From NCBI RefSeq assembly GCF_963662255.1, contig NC_085055.1, forward strand, positions 21,260,204 through 21,324,203: a stretch of 64,000 bases of DNA. The letters run 5' to 3'. This stretch comes from Cinclus cinclus. Lineage: Eukaryota; Chordata; Aves; Passeriformes; Cinclidae. The notes beneath the pieces were generated by a model. The model had not been told where the DNA came from, made no database searches, and saw nothing but the letters and a program-made list of their open reading frames with translations. Position numbers and translations under genes: made by a program. Every line of letters starts with the position of its first letter. The first letter of the stretch is position 1. Positions 1-24,600 of the stretch are shown here, piece by piece.

Positions 1-1262
1 TTGAAAAAGTAGCAGAGCTCCAGTTATTGTCCCCGAACCAGTCAAATTTTGGGGATTTTGGTTGTGAAGGTGCCTTTTAATTTCTGCTTCTGCCATAATT
101 GACAGAAATGAGAAAGGAAAGCCATGAGCGAGGTGTGAAGAGCAATGAGGGGAGCCTGGAAATGGCTGTAATAGGAAATGATGATATAGAAATACTTCAC
201 AGTGTCTAAAAGTCGGCTTGTTTTGCCCCAGATGAAGGTGGCTGGAGGGGGAGTGGTGCCGATGCCTGCCCGAGTGGCTTTGCTGGGGGTGATTTCGTGG
301 CACTTTCTGCTTTTTCAAAGAGAATTACCCTCAAATCAGTCTCTCTTTTGAGCATCAATTCAATTCTCATTTCTGCGTGGTTTTGCTTTATCGATTATTC
401 ACTTATTTCCCTGTGTTTTAAAAGCCAGAAGTTCTGGTGATGTTAAAGCTTGGGATAAACATCCAGGCCCTTTGTTCTTCCTCTGGACACCTCATCTTTG
501 CTTTCCTTATCAATGATTGCTTTTTAATTAATTCCTTAATTAGCAGAGAGGAATGCCCGTTGCTTTGGCAGGAAAAGCCCCTGGAACCTCCCCACGTGTG
601 TCTGGAAATGCACACGGGGAGCAGAAAATTGAATCTGGGCTGTTAAAAAGTGGGGCTGCTCTCAGTCCTAGTCCTGTATCCTAAAATAGATATATTTTAA
701 AACTTTTATTATGTTACATATTGATACAAATTAATAATGTATGGTGGTGGGTGTGAAGCCTTTGGTATCTTTTATGTGGATACAAATATAAAGATATTAC
801 ATGTGTAAAGACACTATATTAAAGGTACTTTATAGATGTATTTTTATATGTATAAAAATATACTTCTAATACATATTTTTCTATGAGATATATGGACAAG
901 ATGAGCTCTCCCAAACTACTCTATGATTCTATATTTATGTATGTTTATATGAAACATTGATATAAATATGTTAAATTGCATAAAAGACACAAAATATTCC
1001 TATATAATATATACAATTTTATAAGACGTATTTATGTGCCAAAAAGAGGCTTTATATATATTTTATATATAGACATACATACGAAGTTGCCAGGGCAATG
1101 TTGGTCACATCCAAGATGGGAAACCCCCCTCCTGCTGCCCATGGATGTGTGCCCAGTTTCCCATAGGTCTGGGATGTTGTTCCCAATGGAGCTGGCCAGG
1201 AGAATTCCCTCGGAGCTGAGCCTTTCCCAAACTCTGGAGGGGGCTGACACCAGTACTCGTTT

Positions 1263-1327
1263 AATATTTAATTTTATTTTTATTTTATTTTATTTTATTT
1301 TATTTTTATTTTTATTTTATTTTATTT
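1263..1327. repeat. (TTTTA)n microsatellite
   Basis: About 65 bp of TTTTA/TTTTTA units just before the polypyrimidine tract. Confidence 0.9.
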
Positions 1328-1424
1328 CTGCTTGCTAGGAGTTGGTGGTGTTTGAATGTTGCTTTTCTTTAGACTTCTTTCCACGTGGGTCTTTGCTTCC
1401 ATGAATTTTTTTGTCCTTTCATTT

Positions 1425-2735
1425 CCTCCATTTCCTTGCCTTGCTTTCTTTTCCCCCCTTCTTTTTTTCTCCCATTATTCCTCCCCTTTTTTTCCACCTT
1501 TCTTTCCTCTTTCTTTTCCCCCATTCTTTTCTTCCCATTTCTTCCTCTGCTCCTTTCCCTTATTCCCCCTTCTTTTCCCCCTCTTCTTTCCTCCCCCTTT
1601 CTTTTCTTTCTCTTCTTTTCCTCTTTTTTCATTCCTCACTGCCTTTCTTTTCCTCTCTTCCATTCTTATTTTCTCTCTTCTTTTTCCCTCTCTTCCCCCT
1701 TTTCCCCTTTCTTTTTTTCCCTTCTTTTCCCACTTTTCTTTTTTTCCCTTCTTTTCCCACCTTTATTTTCCCCCTTCTTTTCTTCCCCTCCTCTTTCTTT
1801 TTCCCTCTTCTTTTCCCTTTTCCTTTCCCCTCTTATTCCCCTCTTCTTTTCCCCCTTCTTTTCCCTCTTTTTTCCCCTCTTCCCCTCCCTTCCCCCTTTC
1901 CCCCCACCTTCCTTTCCTCCTTTTTTATTTTCTCTTACCTTTTATCCCCTTTCCTTATTCCCCTTTTCCCTTCCCATTTTCCCTTCCTCTTTTTCCTTTC
2001 CTCCTTTTTATTTTCCCCCTTATTTCTGTCCCCCCACCCCTCCCATTTATGTGTTCCCCCTCTCATTTCCCCCCCGTCTCCTTTTTCTCCCTTTTCACCC
2101 CCTCTCCTTTTCCCTTCTCCTCTTTCCCCCCCTCCTATCCCCCCTTCTTTTGTTCTCCTCTCTCCTTTTTCCCCCCTCTGATTTTCCCCCTCTCTTTTTG
2201 TTCTCCTCTCTCCTTTTATCTCCCTCTCCTTTTTCTCCTCTCTCCTTTTTCCCCCTCTCCTTTTTTTCCCATTCTCCTTATCTTCCCCCTCCTTTCCCCT
2301 CCCTTTTCCCCTATCTCTCCTTTTCCCCCACTCTCCTCTTTTTCCCCTTCTCTTCTGTTTTCCCCCCTTCCTCTTTACCCTCTCTCCTTTTTTTCCCCCT
2401 CTCCTTTTCTTTCCCGTTCTCCTTTTTACCCCCTCCTTTCCCCCTCTCCTTTCCCCCCCCCTCCTTCCCCCTCTCTTTTTTCCTCCCTTCTCCTTTCCCC
2501 TCTCCTTTTTTCTCCCCTTCTCCTTTTTCTCCCCTTCTCCTTTTTTTTACCCTCTCCTTTCCCCCCCTTCTCCTTTTTTTCCCCTCTCCTTTTTCCCCCC
2601 CTTCTCCTTTTTTTTCCCCTCTCCTTTTTCCCCCCTTCTCCTTTCTCCCCCCCTCTCCCCCCCCTTTTTTTTTTGTACCTTCTTCTTTCCCCCTCTCATT
2701 TTTTCCCCACCCTCTTTTGTTTTCCCCCCTAATCT
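1425..2735. repeat. 1.3-kb polypyrimidine tract
   Basis: Almost pure C/T on the plus strand, built of imperfect 15-20-bp units such as CTCCTTTTTCCCCC. It leaves long stop-free frames in several phases that are artefacts of low complexity. Confidence 0.95.
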
Positions 2736-5700
2736 GCCCGGGCTGTGACAGATGGACCACGATTCCCGTCCCTATTGTTGATCCATCCCAAGGGCTGGAG
2801 CTCTCCAGTGCTGCCCAGCCCGGGGCTTTTCCAGCCTGGGATTTTAATTCCTTAAGAGCGTCAGGGCAAAGCCCCCGGGCCGGGCCGGGAGGGGAACTGG
2901 AGCAGCCGCAGCCTCCACGCTCCCGGCAACTGGTGGAAACTGGGGCAGCTCTTTAATGCTCATCCAGAGCTCACCGAGCTGCTGCTCCATGGGATTCACT
3001 GCTGGGTGGGCTTGGGTGACAGCAAAACTCCTCCAGGACAACCCCAGTAGACACAGAAAAAAATATATAATAATATATATTGTCACAAATCACAAATCCA
3101 GCAGCCACTTCTTTCCCTGCCCGGTCAGGGGGTTGTGGCTGGCTCAGGCTCTGAGCTGCTGGGTCTGGAAAATTCAGCTGGGACAGAGTTTGATCCCTGC
3201 CTGATGATGGGAATTATTTTTTTGTAGATGTTTTCTTGCCTGGGACAAGCATTTCATAAAGCAGGCAGAGCCCCCACTGGGTTTTCAGCATGTTTTCCCT
3301 CTGCTTTTTTCCCCCAGTTGTCTTGAAAGCTGATTTTTATGGAAAACAGGAGGTGGCAGACTGTGTTTTCTCTGCCCTCAGCACTGATCTGAGGTGGAAG
3401 GTGATAAAATCCCTTTAAGCATTATTATAGTAAGATATTACAGAACGTGAGTAGGAAAAAAAATCTGTTTTTTAGGGCAGAAAGTGGTGAGGCCATCCCT
3501 TGTATACCACTATATTAATTATATATAGTTATATATTATTTTTCTACATTGTTGTATGATATTACTATATAGTATTATATTACTGTATTATTACTGGAGC
3601 TTCACCTTAACTAAGAGATGGGTGAGTGATCCATGAGGACACCAGGGAAAATCCAGGAAGGGCTTGTGGATGTTGGGCACGGAGTTGGTGGCTCATTCTC
3701 ATTTCACATTTAATGACATTTTTATTCCTGCCCTTCTGTGTCCCTGAGTTTCTAGGGGGTTGTTACCCACTGTTTCCCTGGAAGCAGGGCAGGAAGCCAT
3801 GCTGGAAAAAGGGGGGGGATGTGCCAAACCCCTCTCAATCCTCCTGATTCTGGGGAGTAAACCCTAAGTGTTCAATTAAGGCTTCTCTGGTTTACTGCAT
3901 TATTTCAGCAAGTGCAGGCAGCAGGCACATGGCAGTGGTGATGCCTGTGGTGAAAGGGGTTTTCCATCCCCTTTCCCTGCAGGATTGTGATGATTCCCCA
4001 TGACTGTGCTCTGACAGATGCATGAAAGCACACACAGCTCCATCCTGGATTATTTCATGAGCCCACTTCACTTCCTCACTCACTGCTCCATCCTCCCTGT
4101 GCTGCAGGCAGCTCCTGGTACCCAAACCCTGCTCTGGGGTGGAGAAGATGCTTCCTCCTCAAACTGCTGGTGAGCAGGATTAGTTTGGGATCAATTTAGA
4201 AAGGAGAAAAACAGGTGAACCTGGTTTCTTCAGCCCTTGAGGCTGCTGAGGCAGCGAGGTGTGTGCAGGTAGAGAAGAGCCAGAGGGATGCACCTCTCCA
4301 GGTTATCCGAGGGCACTCACTGCAGCAGGGCCAGTTGCATCACATAGTTGAGTGTTTTTCCTCCAGCTGGTTATTGTGATTTATTTCATTCTTTAAATCC
4401 CCACCAGTCTGCCGCAAAACAGGGTGGGTGAAACGTGGCTGTCGTGAGCCCATGTGCCAGCGTTCTGTGTGTCAGTCCCTGGGGTTTGGGAGAAGGGGGA
4501 AAACGAAATTAAATAAAAATAAAAATCAAAATAAAGGGGGTTTCTGCCATAAAATTCTCCTGGGAGTGGTGTTGGAGAAGAATGGCCCGTGCCCCAGCCC
4601 TGGGAATAACTCATCCTTCTGTCGTACATCCATGACTCCATCAGTGATGGCTGTGTGTGGTCCAGCACTGCTTCAACCAGGTGTGGAATTAAAAAGCCAT
4701 AGGCACACCCAGTAGGAATAACAATCTTACCTTAAATGCTGAGTGGTGATGTTGAGCTGCTGGGAATCCTGCCCATGGGAGCTGAAGCCTGACTCCCTTT
4801 GGGTGTCTTTAGATGCTCTGCACTGGTTTGGATGGACGCTGGAAGTGGGAATGTGCTGTTGTGTCCTGGTGGGAAGTGGAGTTATGTAGCACCTTGCTGT
4901 GAACCTTCTGTTTGGGTGTTTTGGGAGGTGAGCCAGGATGGGCGAGGCAGCACCTTGGGAGACCGGGGCTCCCCTGGCATCTCCCTTGGCAGAGGAGTAG
5001 GGAAATGATGGCCCTGAAGCAACTAAATTCAAGGCAGGGCTTTTCCAGGACTGGCAAAGGGACCGTGTCCATCTCCTGTGCTGTTTTCTCTTGGATGTGC
5101 CCCTTCCAAGTGTGCTGTGTCCCCAGGGCTCCTGGGCTTTGGTGACAGGTGGGCTGAGCCAAATGAACCCCAAATGGAGAACAGCTCCTCCGGGGTCCAG
5201 CCTGGGGCATCCCATCAGTTCCCACACTGGGGGAGTGGCGTGGCTGTGGTGATGCTTTGGCTTGGAGCTGAGCAGTGGCACCTTGGGGTGAAGGTTGGTT
5301 TGGGTCTGGGAGATGGTGGGAGTGACTGGGCAGCGTGTTTGTCTCTCCCCAATGGTTTGGGACTCACTGGGATTTGTTCAGGCACTCTGGCCTCGTGTCA
5401 TCTCACGAGTGAGATGTGTCTCTTGGAGCAGGCAGGAGCGGTCTCCTGGGAGCTGAGTATCCAGGCAGGACCTGGGCCTCTTAAAATAGACCCTCTGGGA
5501 AATGTTGGTGGGTTTTAACAATGAAACATATCTCATTTTCTGGAGTGGTCCCCGTGGGATGTTTATACAGGGAACAGCATTGGCCACGGAGGGGTGACAA
5601 GGGTTCAGGCTGCTGGTGAACAGAGCAGGATCATCATTGCCAGCGTCTCCCTTGGGCCAGGTCCTCCTTCCTGCTGTGGGTGGGCATGGCTGGGGGTGGG

Positions 5701-7250
5701 ATAGGACAAATCCTGCTCCTTCCCTTGCAGGGGTTCTGGGATTCCCAGCTGTGAAATCCTCAGTGGCAGCTGGGGACAGGAACCTTTTCCTGAGCTCAGC
5801 TGGAGATGCCAGCACAGGATTTGTTATCCCCCTGACCGTGGCTGAGCAGCCCCAGGAGATACCAGGCTCCCTGGTGGTTTCACCTGCTTGTCCATGGGAG
5901 GAGCTGTGGGGCTTGTCTTGCCCTGACAGCCCACATCTCAAAAAAATCCTTTTCCCTGCCTTTTCCTCGCTGGCCCCGGTGTCTGGCCCCAGACTACCCA
6001 AGGAATACTTAACTGCCAAAATTGTTGACAGGGGCTTGGGGTTTGTCTGTGCAATGAGTTGTGAGAGCAGGGACAAGAGTTGGAAGGTCTTGTTTCCCAG
6101 TGGTTGAAGATTCCTGGTGGGATCAGGTTGTTGGTGTCTTCTTCCACTTCCTCCTGCCTCCTTGTCCTGCAGGATTTGGCCCAAAGCCCCTGGGTGTTGG
6201 TGGCCATCATCTGGGGCTGCTTCTGTGTTCCCATGGAGCTCTCAGGCTGGTGGGACCTGTCCTTCCAAGCATCCTCCTTGAACTCATCCCAGGGAAAAGG
6301 AAAACTTCACAAAAACCAGCTTCCAGCTGCTGCTCAGCTCCTGAAACCTGGCTCTGTGTGTGGGCATCGGGTGGCTTGGTCAGGAAAGCCATCCCTGGTG
6401 TTGGGAGGGGTGGTCCAGCTGTGCTCTGCTCAGAGCATCAGAGCTGGACCAGGTGAGAACATAGGACAGTGCTGTGGTCAGAACTGACTGACTCCAGGCA
6501 GGACTGGGAATGCTGATCTGGGTGGCTCGTGGATGAGCTCATGGCTTGGCTGGATCCTCCATGGATTGGGCTGTGTCAGAACTTCTCACTGCCCAAGCAC
6601 ATCCCACAGCCAGGCTGGGGAGGTGTCTGGGGGCTGTTACCCTTGCGTTGCCTTGGCAGTGCTTCCTGTGCAGCCACAGCCAGCTTGGGAATGCAACCAC
6701 AGTTTGGGAATGAATCCATGTCCAGGTTGGGAGTGAGCCGTGTGAGTTTGGAAGCGCCTAACTGGACAAAGTTAGATGTGTTGGTCATCTCCAAGCTCGG
6801 GTCTCCAAGGATATTTATTTGGATTTCCCCAAGGAAAAAAGCCCCATGTTGCTGGGAAGTGGTGGGTCTCTGCTGGATGTACTTTTTGGAGGGCTCCCCT
6901 CGAGGTGTAGCAGGCCTGGCCAGTCCTGTTCCCACCCATCCAGCCCAGAGCAGTGTGGACAGGGCTGTCCACGCATCCCTGTACGGTCATGACTCTGCAG
7001 AGGCTCCTTTGAGGAGGTTTCCTTGGAAACCTGACAGCCAGCATGAGGAGGGAGCATTCCAGAGAGCTTCAGCCCCAGTGGTGACCAAAGCTGGGAGAAA
7101 TGACTTTCCCTGGGGATGAGCTGCCCTGGCTCAGCGTGGGGAAGTGGGATGCTTTGGAAAGCTGCCAGCAGCTGCTGTCTGATTCCCAGAGAGGCTTTTC
7201 CCTCTGCTGTGAGCTGCCTGCAGACCCTAACCCAGGCTGTGTCTTTGCAG

Positions 7251-19210
<11,960 letters not shown>

Positions 19211-20145
19211 GGCTCCCGCCAGCACCACCCGATGAATGTAACCCCCGCCAGCACCGCCGGAGCCCAGCAGGGCAGGGGACAAACCAAAGAGCCCCGAGCC
19301 CCCCGGGCAGCCCAGAACCGGGGCACGGGGCGCGCTCTCCACCCCGCAGCTTCCGCCTTACTCCATCGCCGCTCCCCCGTCAGCTGGACTAACACAGGCA
19401 GAGAGAGGTGGTTTTTATTTTACAATTCTCCCCAGACCTGCCCATTCCACCCCGGAGGAGCTCGCCCGGCCGGCCTGGGTAGGGGTGGGGAGCGTGGCGC
19501 TCGTTGGTTTAGAATTAATATATCAGTAACGAAACTAACGCCGATTTTTAAGTTTTGTAAGGTTTTATTTTTTAACTCACTTTTTAGAATTTTTTCGGGG
19601 GGGGGAGGGGGTTGTTTGTTTTTAGCAAAAGCAGGCTTTTCTAGAGGTTTAATGGAAGGAGCTGGTTCGTTGGTTCTCTAATGCACCGTAGAGCAGAGCT
19701 GTAGGATTGCCAGCAGGGAAAAAAAATACTAAATAACTGTTAAAAAAGCAGTTTCTGAAGGGCTTTGAGAAGAGCAGGGCCTGTAGGAGCCAAGATTCCT
19801 CACAGAGGAATTGTTCCTCTTCTTCACACACTTTTTCCTCTTTGCTTTTGGGTTTCCTAAAGCAGGGTTTGCATCCGTTCTGTCCCCCCTTTCTGTTTGT
19901 CTGTCCTCTCTCCATCAGTGCCCAGCACTGACATCCCTGGAAAATGATGGGCAGCACCAGCCCTGTCCACTTTGGACTAGCATCTCTGGGGAAAGATCCC
20001 TGTTGCAGGAAGAGGAGGGGGAAATGGGTGAAAAAAATGGATTTACAAGAGGTTGTCAGCCCAGGGCTGGAAAACCCAACCAGCAAAATTGGCTTCAAAT
20101 GGAAAATAACCCAAATAACCCTCCTGACACACACACACAGAAAAA

Positions 20146-20168
20146 CTACCTCAGGTTTTCGTACCTCA
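20146..20168 (+). promoter_or_regulatory. Pair of let-7 seed sites in IGF2BP2 3'UTR
   Basis: CTACCTCA (8-mer match) at 20146-20153 and TACCTCA (7-mer-A1) at 20162-20168, with starts 16 nt apart. let-7 repression of IGF2BP family mRNAs is well established. Activity of these two sites is inferred. Confidence 0.6.
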
Positions 20169-20250
20169 GCACCTTGCGCTTGTGTTGCCCTTCTAGAGAT
20201 TTCTTGTATGCCTTGTAAAACTGATAGTTGGAGCATTTTTTTATTTTTGT

Positions 20251-20256
20251 AATAAA
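20251..20256 (+). terminator. IGF2BP2 poly(A) signal AATAAA
   Basis: Canonical hexamer about 1.04 kb after the stop codon. An A-run follows at once, so the cleavage point cannot be read by eye. Confidence 0.6.
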
Positions 20257-20275
20257 AAAAAAAAAAATGAGTTGG

Positions 20276-21229
20276 AAAAATTATCTCGACCAAGTCAGAT
20301 GCAAAGTGGAAGAAGGAAACCATCCCGTGTCCCAGAGCTCTTCCCTAGTCTCCTGCAAGCTGAGAGCCAGTGGCTGTTCCTTCAGAGAAAGCTTGAGGAA
20401 TGGTTAAAAAGAAAAAAAAAAAAAGAAAAAAAAAAAAAGGAAAAATAAAACATACAAACACATACACATGGAAAAAAAAAAAGTTTAAGCAAATCCAAAT
20501 GATGGATGGAAGTGGTGAAAGCTGGGCAAGAGCAGGGAGGGGAGTGGAGGCAGCGGTGCCAGCGCCGCTCCCGTGGGCTGCGAATCCGTGTTTTCCTCTA
20601 CTGCAAAGTGTTCTGTGAAAACCAACCCAAGACACCGACAAAAAAGAGAAATATATCCAGCTAACCAGAGCCTGAGCCTGCTCTCTGTTGCTTTCTTTGG
20701 GGTCCCCTTTCAGTGGTCAGAGCTGGGAGTTGCTTCCTGGTGCCCAATTCCCTGCTCCCAGGGAGGGAAGGGCTGGATGTGGGGCTACAGGCATTGCCAG
20801 GTGGAGTTTTACTGGGAAGCGTTGCCATCATGAAGGCACCTCCTGCTCCCTGCACCTCCCTGGATGAAATATCCAGTGGGAAAAGATGCTAAATGGGGCT
20901 GGGATCACCGTGGCAGGATGGGGCTGGCTGGGCAGGGCCTGGGATGGTGAGAGGTGCCAAAGTGAGGGACCTTCCTCCCCCCCCCTGAGCCCCAGAGCCA
21001 GGCTCTTCCCTCCCCCCTCTCCAGCTCTAGGAATGCTGCCACGGGACAGTGGTCCAGGTAGCACCTGGGACAGGCAAAACTGCAGGCCCAAAGAGGGAGA
21101 AGTGAAGGGAAGGGGGAAAGCACACATAAAACATTCCCAGCTGCTGTGTCCTCATGCTCAGATCTTCTCCATCCTCAGGGAAGACTAATTACCCCTGATT
21201 AATTATCTGTAAGGATAAAACATGAGTGT
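20276..21229. other. Gap between convergent IGF2BP2 and SENP2
   Basis: A-rich runs at 20400-20480, then ordinary unique sequence. No gene recognised. Confidence 0.6.
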
Positions 21230-21583
21230 CTTGGGAATTGTTGGTCCTTTGGAGAATTTACCCTGAGGTTGTGGCAGATTGAACCAATCAGTGAAAGCAA
21301 AGACAGACAAAGCCCCTCTACAGCTCTGCCAGGATGTTGTGGGTCATTGGGTCAGGAGCAGCACAGGGATGTCCCCACAGCCAGCAGGAGAGGACACAGC
21401 CCCTGTTCTTCAGCTGGGGAACAAGTTAAAAACCACAGACACAGCAAATCAGTTTTCAATTAAAAAATAAATTACTCTATTAACAAGTAACATTCTCATA
21501 CAATAAGGCTCTTACATAAGTTAATATTTATCTCACCTAAACAATAAGAAATAAATACTACTCTTTTACAGAACAGTGTTTTC
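21230..21583 (-). other. SENP2: SENP2 3'UTR (end uncertain)
   Basis: A/T-rich sequence after the SENP2 stop. I see no canonical AATAAA on the minus strand here; a variant AATAGA lies at 21476-21481. The lower boundary is a guess. Confidence 0.4.
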
Positions 21584-21661
21584 CTAACAGTGCATGTCTC
21601 CCAGCAGCTGCTGATGGATTATTTCCCACACCATCTTCCTGCGGAAATAAGGCATGTGTTC
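21584..21661 (-). CDS. SENP2: SENP2 exon 17 (C-terminus)
   Basis: 78 nt after cttttcag. Reads [20 protein letters not shown] then GDMHC and stop TAG. Five residues extend past the HQQLL that ends the human protein. Confidence 0.95.
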   Translation of the reverse strand, partial: EHMPYFRRKMVWEIIHQQLLGDMHC

Positions 21662-24600
21662 CTGAAAAGAAACAGGAAAAATTCATCACATAAGAAGCCA
21701 GGGGAGAAAGAGGCAGGAAATCTCCATTAACACCCAGGGCATTCTTGAATGGGAAGCTGTGTTTGAGCACCTGCCATTTGGGCACAAGTTGGGTTTCACA
21801 CAAGGGTGACACAACCACCCAACAAATCCACATTTCTTTACAGGGACATTTATTAAAGATCACCACATCAGAAAATAACTGAGCTGATCCTGAGGGGGAA
21901 AATAACTGGGGGAAAACCTATTCCACCAAGAGATACAAGGGCCAGACAGCCCAAACTACTGGCTGCAGCATCCTGGCATTGGAATGCAATGGTCTTTAAG
22001 GTCCAACTCCAACCCAAGCCACCCTGGCACTCCATGATCTTGCCCAAGCAGCAGACACTGAACATGAGGAACAAACCCTCAGCCCCTGCCCCTCCCATCG
22101 TGTGGGAAAGGCTGGAGCTGTTTCCCCCTCCTCTCACCCGGGTGAAGATGATGGGTTTGTCTCTGGAGATGAAATCGGCAAATTTGCAAACAAAAACTCC
22201 GCAGTCACTTCCATTGTTTTGTTGAGGGATTTCCTGAGGAATACAAGAACATGGAGAATTTTTATCTCTCTTGAAAGAACAACAATTTGGTCATAGCACA
22301 CATTTCCCACACCTACTGCTGAAAATCTATTTCCATAATCCATTTACTGCTCCCAAACCCAAGGAACAGTCCCAGTTAACTGCACATCATCTCCCTCCTC
22401 TGCTTGCCTGGACCAGGGTGTTAAACCCTCTGTGACAAGAAGTTCTAGCTCCCATTCCAAATCCAGGCATTGCTGCCATACCTCTGTACCCATGCTGTGA
22501 AGGGTCCACTCAGAAGTAGTCAATTCAATGTTTCTTTTTTCCCTGCTTTCCTCTTCCAGGTATTTTCTGTTGAAAACAACACAAAAATCACTTTTCATGT
22601 CCCTGATTTAGAGCAGCAACAACAACAACAAGAAGCTGTTGAAAGGTGACAGGAAGATAAATCGCAGTGAAATGCCAGAGGATCCTCAAAGCAGTAGGTT
22701 TTAGGAATGTGGAGGACAAAACCCAATCCTAGAGTCACAGTGAGAGGCTGTGAGCAGGGCTTCCCAGGCCCCAGTGTGGAGCCCAGCCCTGTGTAATATC
22801 TTTATCCATGACCTGGACAAGGGGATTGGGAACCCTCAGTGCCTTTGTAGGTGACACCAAGCTGGGTGGGAGTGTGGAGGGCGTCTGGGCTGGTGACTAG
22901 GCAAGGATCAGTCTGGGTTGGACTCAATGACCCTGGAGGGCTTTTCCAGCCTCAGTGATTCTGGGACTTGTCTCTGTGGGGCTACTCTCCTGCTCTCACC
23001 CTACAAAGCTGCTGGATGAAGGGTTTTTACTGACAAAGATACATCAGGATGTGCAGCACATGTGAAAACTTACACCTCTGACCCTCTGGGGGATTCAGAA
23101 CACCGAGCACAACAGAAGAGGTACAAGTGAGGAGCACCATGGGGCAGGGCAGGAACACTTCACGTGGGGAGGGGGAAAGGCCTCAAAAACGACCAAAAGG
23201 GATAGAAGAGCAGATACTCACAAGACAGTTTTACAAATGTGGTCTCCTTTCTGTCCCAAGGAGTCAAAGTATTTGATGGCTTTCTCTCGGAGGTCTACGA
23301 CCTGGGGTTAAAAGGTGACTTAGACAAAGCACACTCCAAACACTACAGGACTTTGTCTAATGGTTTTTTCTCTCCATCCCCTAAATAAAAAGCCAGTTTG
23401 ACTCACCAGCAGTGTCCAGTGAATTCTGAGGTGAATAGGCACCAAGATGACATCATGCTCAAAGATATCAACACCTTTGGTCCATTTCTTTACTCCCTTG
23501 TGGTTTGCAGAGCTTAGCTTGGAATAAAAGAAGGTATTAAAAGCATAGACTGCTGGATATCCTTCCTTCTTGCTTCTTTCCACCAGAAGACCCATGTAGA
23601 AATTCATGATCTGGAGCAGAGAAAGGCAAAATGAGATGTGAAATAAGACACTAAATTAAAAAGACAGCAGCATGTCTTTGCTGGCCACCCTCGAGCTGAG
23701 AAAGCTCCAGCTTGGCAGCTCTTGCTCCCAGAATTTTACACTGGGACACTTGTGCTGCTGGTTAAAGCCCCCACACCCACTCCAATAACCCAGACTGACT
23801 CCTGGGAGCTGCATCATCCAATAGAAAGCTTCCAGAAACACCAGCCCACACAGTACCCAAAACAAGGAGTGTACAGCTATTTCTGGGCTCTGCAGTGGAG
23901 CTCCTGGAAAGCTCCTGTGCCCAGGGAGGGGGGGATTTCCCAGGAAATGCAGGATCCCATACCCGGTCATTGAGCCAGCCCCGGGGCTGCAGGGTGCAGA
24001 TGTCCTCACGGGTGACAGTGAGCTTGAAAGCCCTGCTCAGGATGTCCTCAGGCTCACCACTGTCAAAGGCAGCAGAGATCTCACTCTCCATGGCCTGGAA
24101 CAAAGGGTTCAATGGGGAAGGACTCCAGGAACAGCACATGGAGCACACACCAGCCCCTCAGAAGGCCTCTGAGTGCAGCTCCAGTGCCAGAACAAGGAGC
24201 CTTGCAGGCCTTTGCTGAGCCAGCCACAGCACTGGCTTGCTGCTGAGCACAGGTACCTCTGTCAGTGGAGCCAGATCATCTGCTGGCTTTTCTGGGCTCG
24301 GCAGTGGCTCTTTGTCCACAAAAAAGAGGTCTTTGGACAGGACAGGTGTCACATGGAACTCAAACAGCTTTCCTTGGGGGGCTTTGGCTTCACGCTGCCC
24401 CTGCCAGGCACAAGGACAGGAAGTCAGAGAGAAGCACAAGGGGTTTGTTGGGGAGAAAGGGGCACAGAATCCTGCAAGAAAGTGGGAGGGGTTGGGCAAA
24501 CACACCCCAGCAGCAAACCAAAAAGTCATGTTTGATTGGTGACTGCATTCCAACTGTGCCCAGAAAAGCACTTTTCCTTGGGCTTGAATTAACCACCTGG

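Larger units (their letters stand above)
1..7250 (+). other. IGF2BP2 intron (upstream part), no exon found
   Basis: I searched both strands for the RRM1 exons of IGF2BP2 (MNKLYIGNL, EVDYSVSKK) and found none. It holds A/T-rich sequence at 680-1080, a (TTTTA)n microsatellite and a 1.3-kb polypyrimidine tract. The rest looks like ordinary unique intron. Confidence 0.7.
19211..20275 (+). other. IGF2BP2: IGF2BP2 3'UTR
   Basis: Non-coding sequence from the stop codon to an AATAAA poly(A) signal at 20251-20256, which runs into a genomic A-run. It carries two let-7 seed matches. The true 3' end could lie further on, as an A-rich stretch with another AATAAA follows near 20443. Confidence 0.75.

Noticed and set aside
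1356..2956. Stop-free plus-strand frames of 458 and 523 codons
   Set aside because: They translate the polypyrimidine tract into Phe/Ser/Pro/Leu only. No domain, no splice support, and overlapping frames are equally open.
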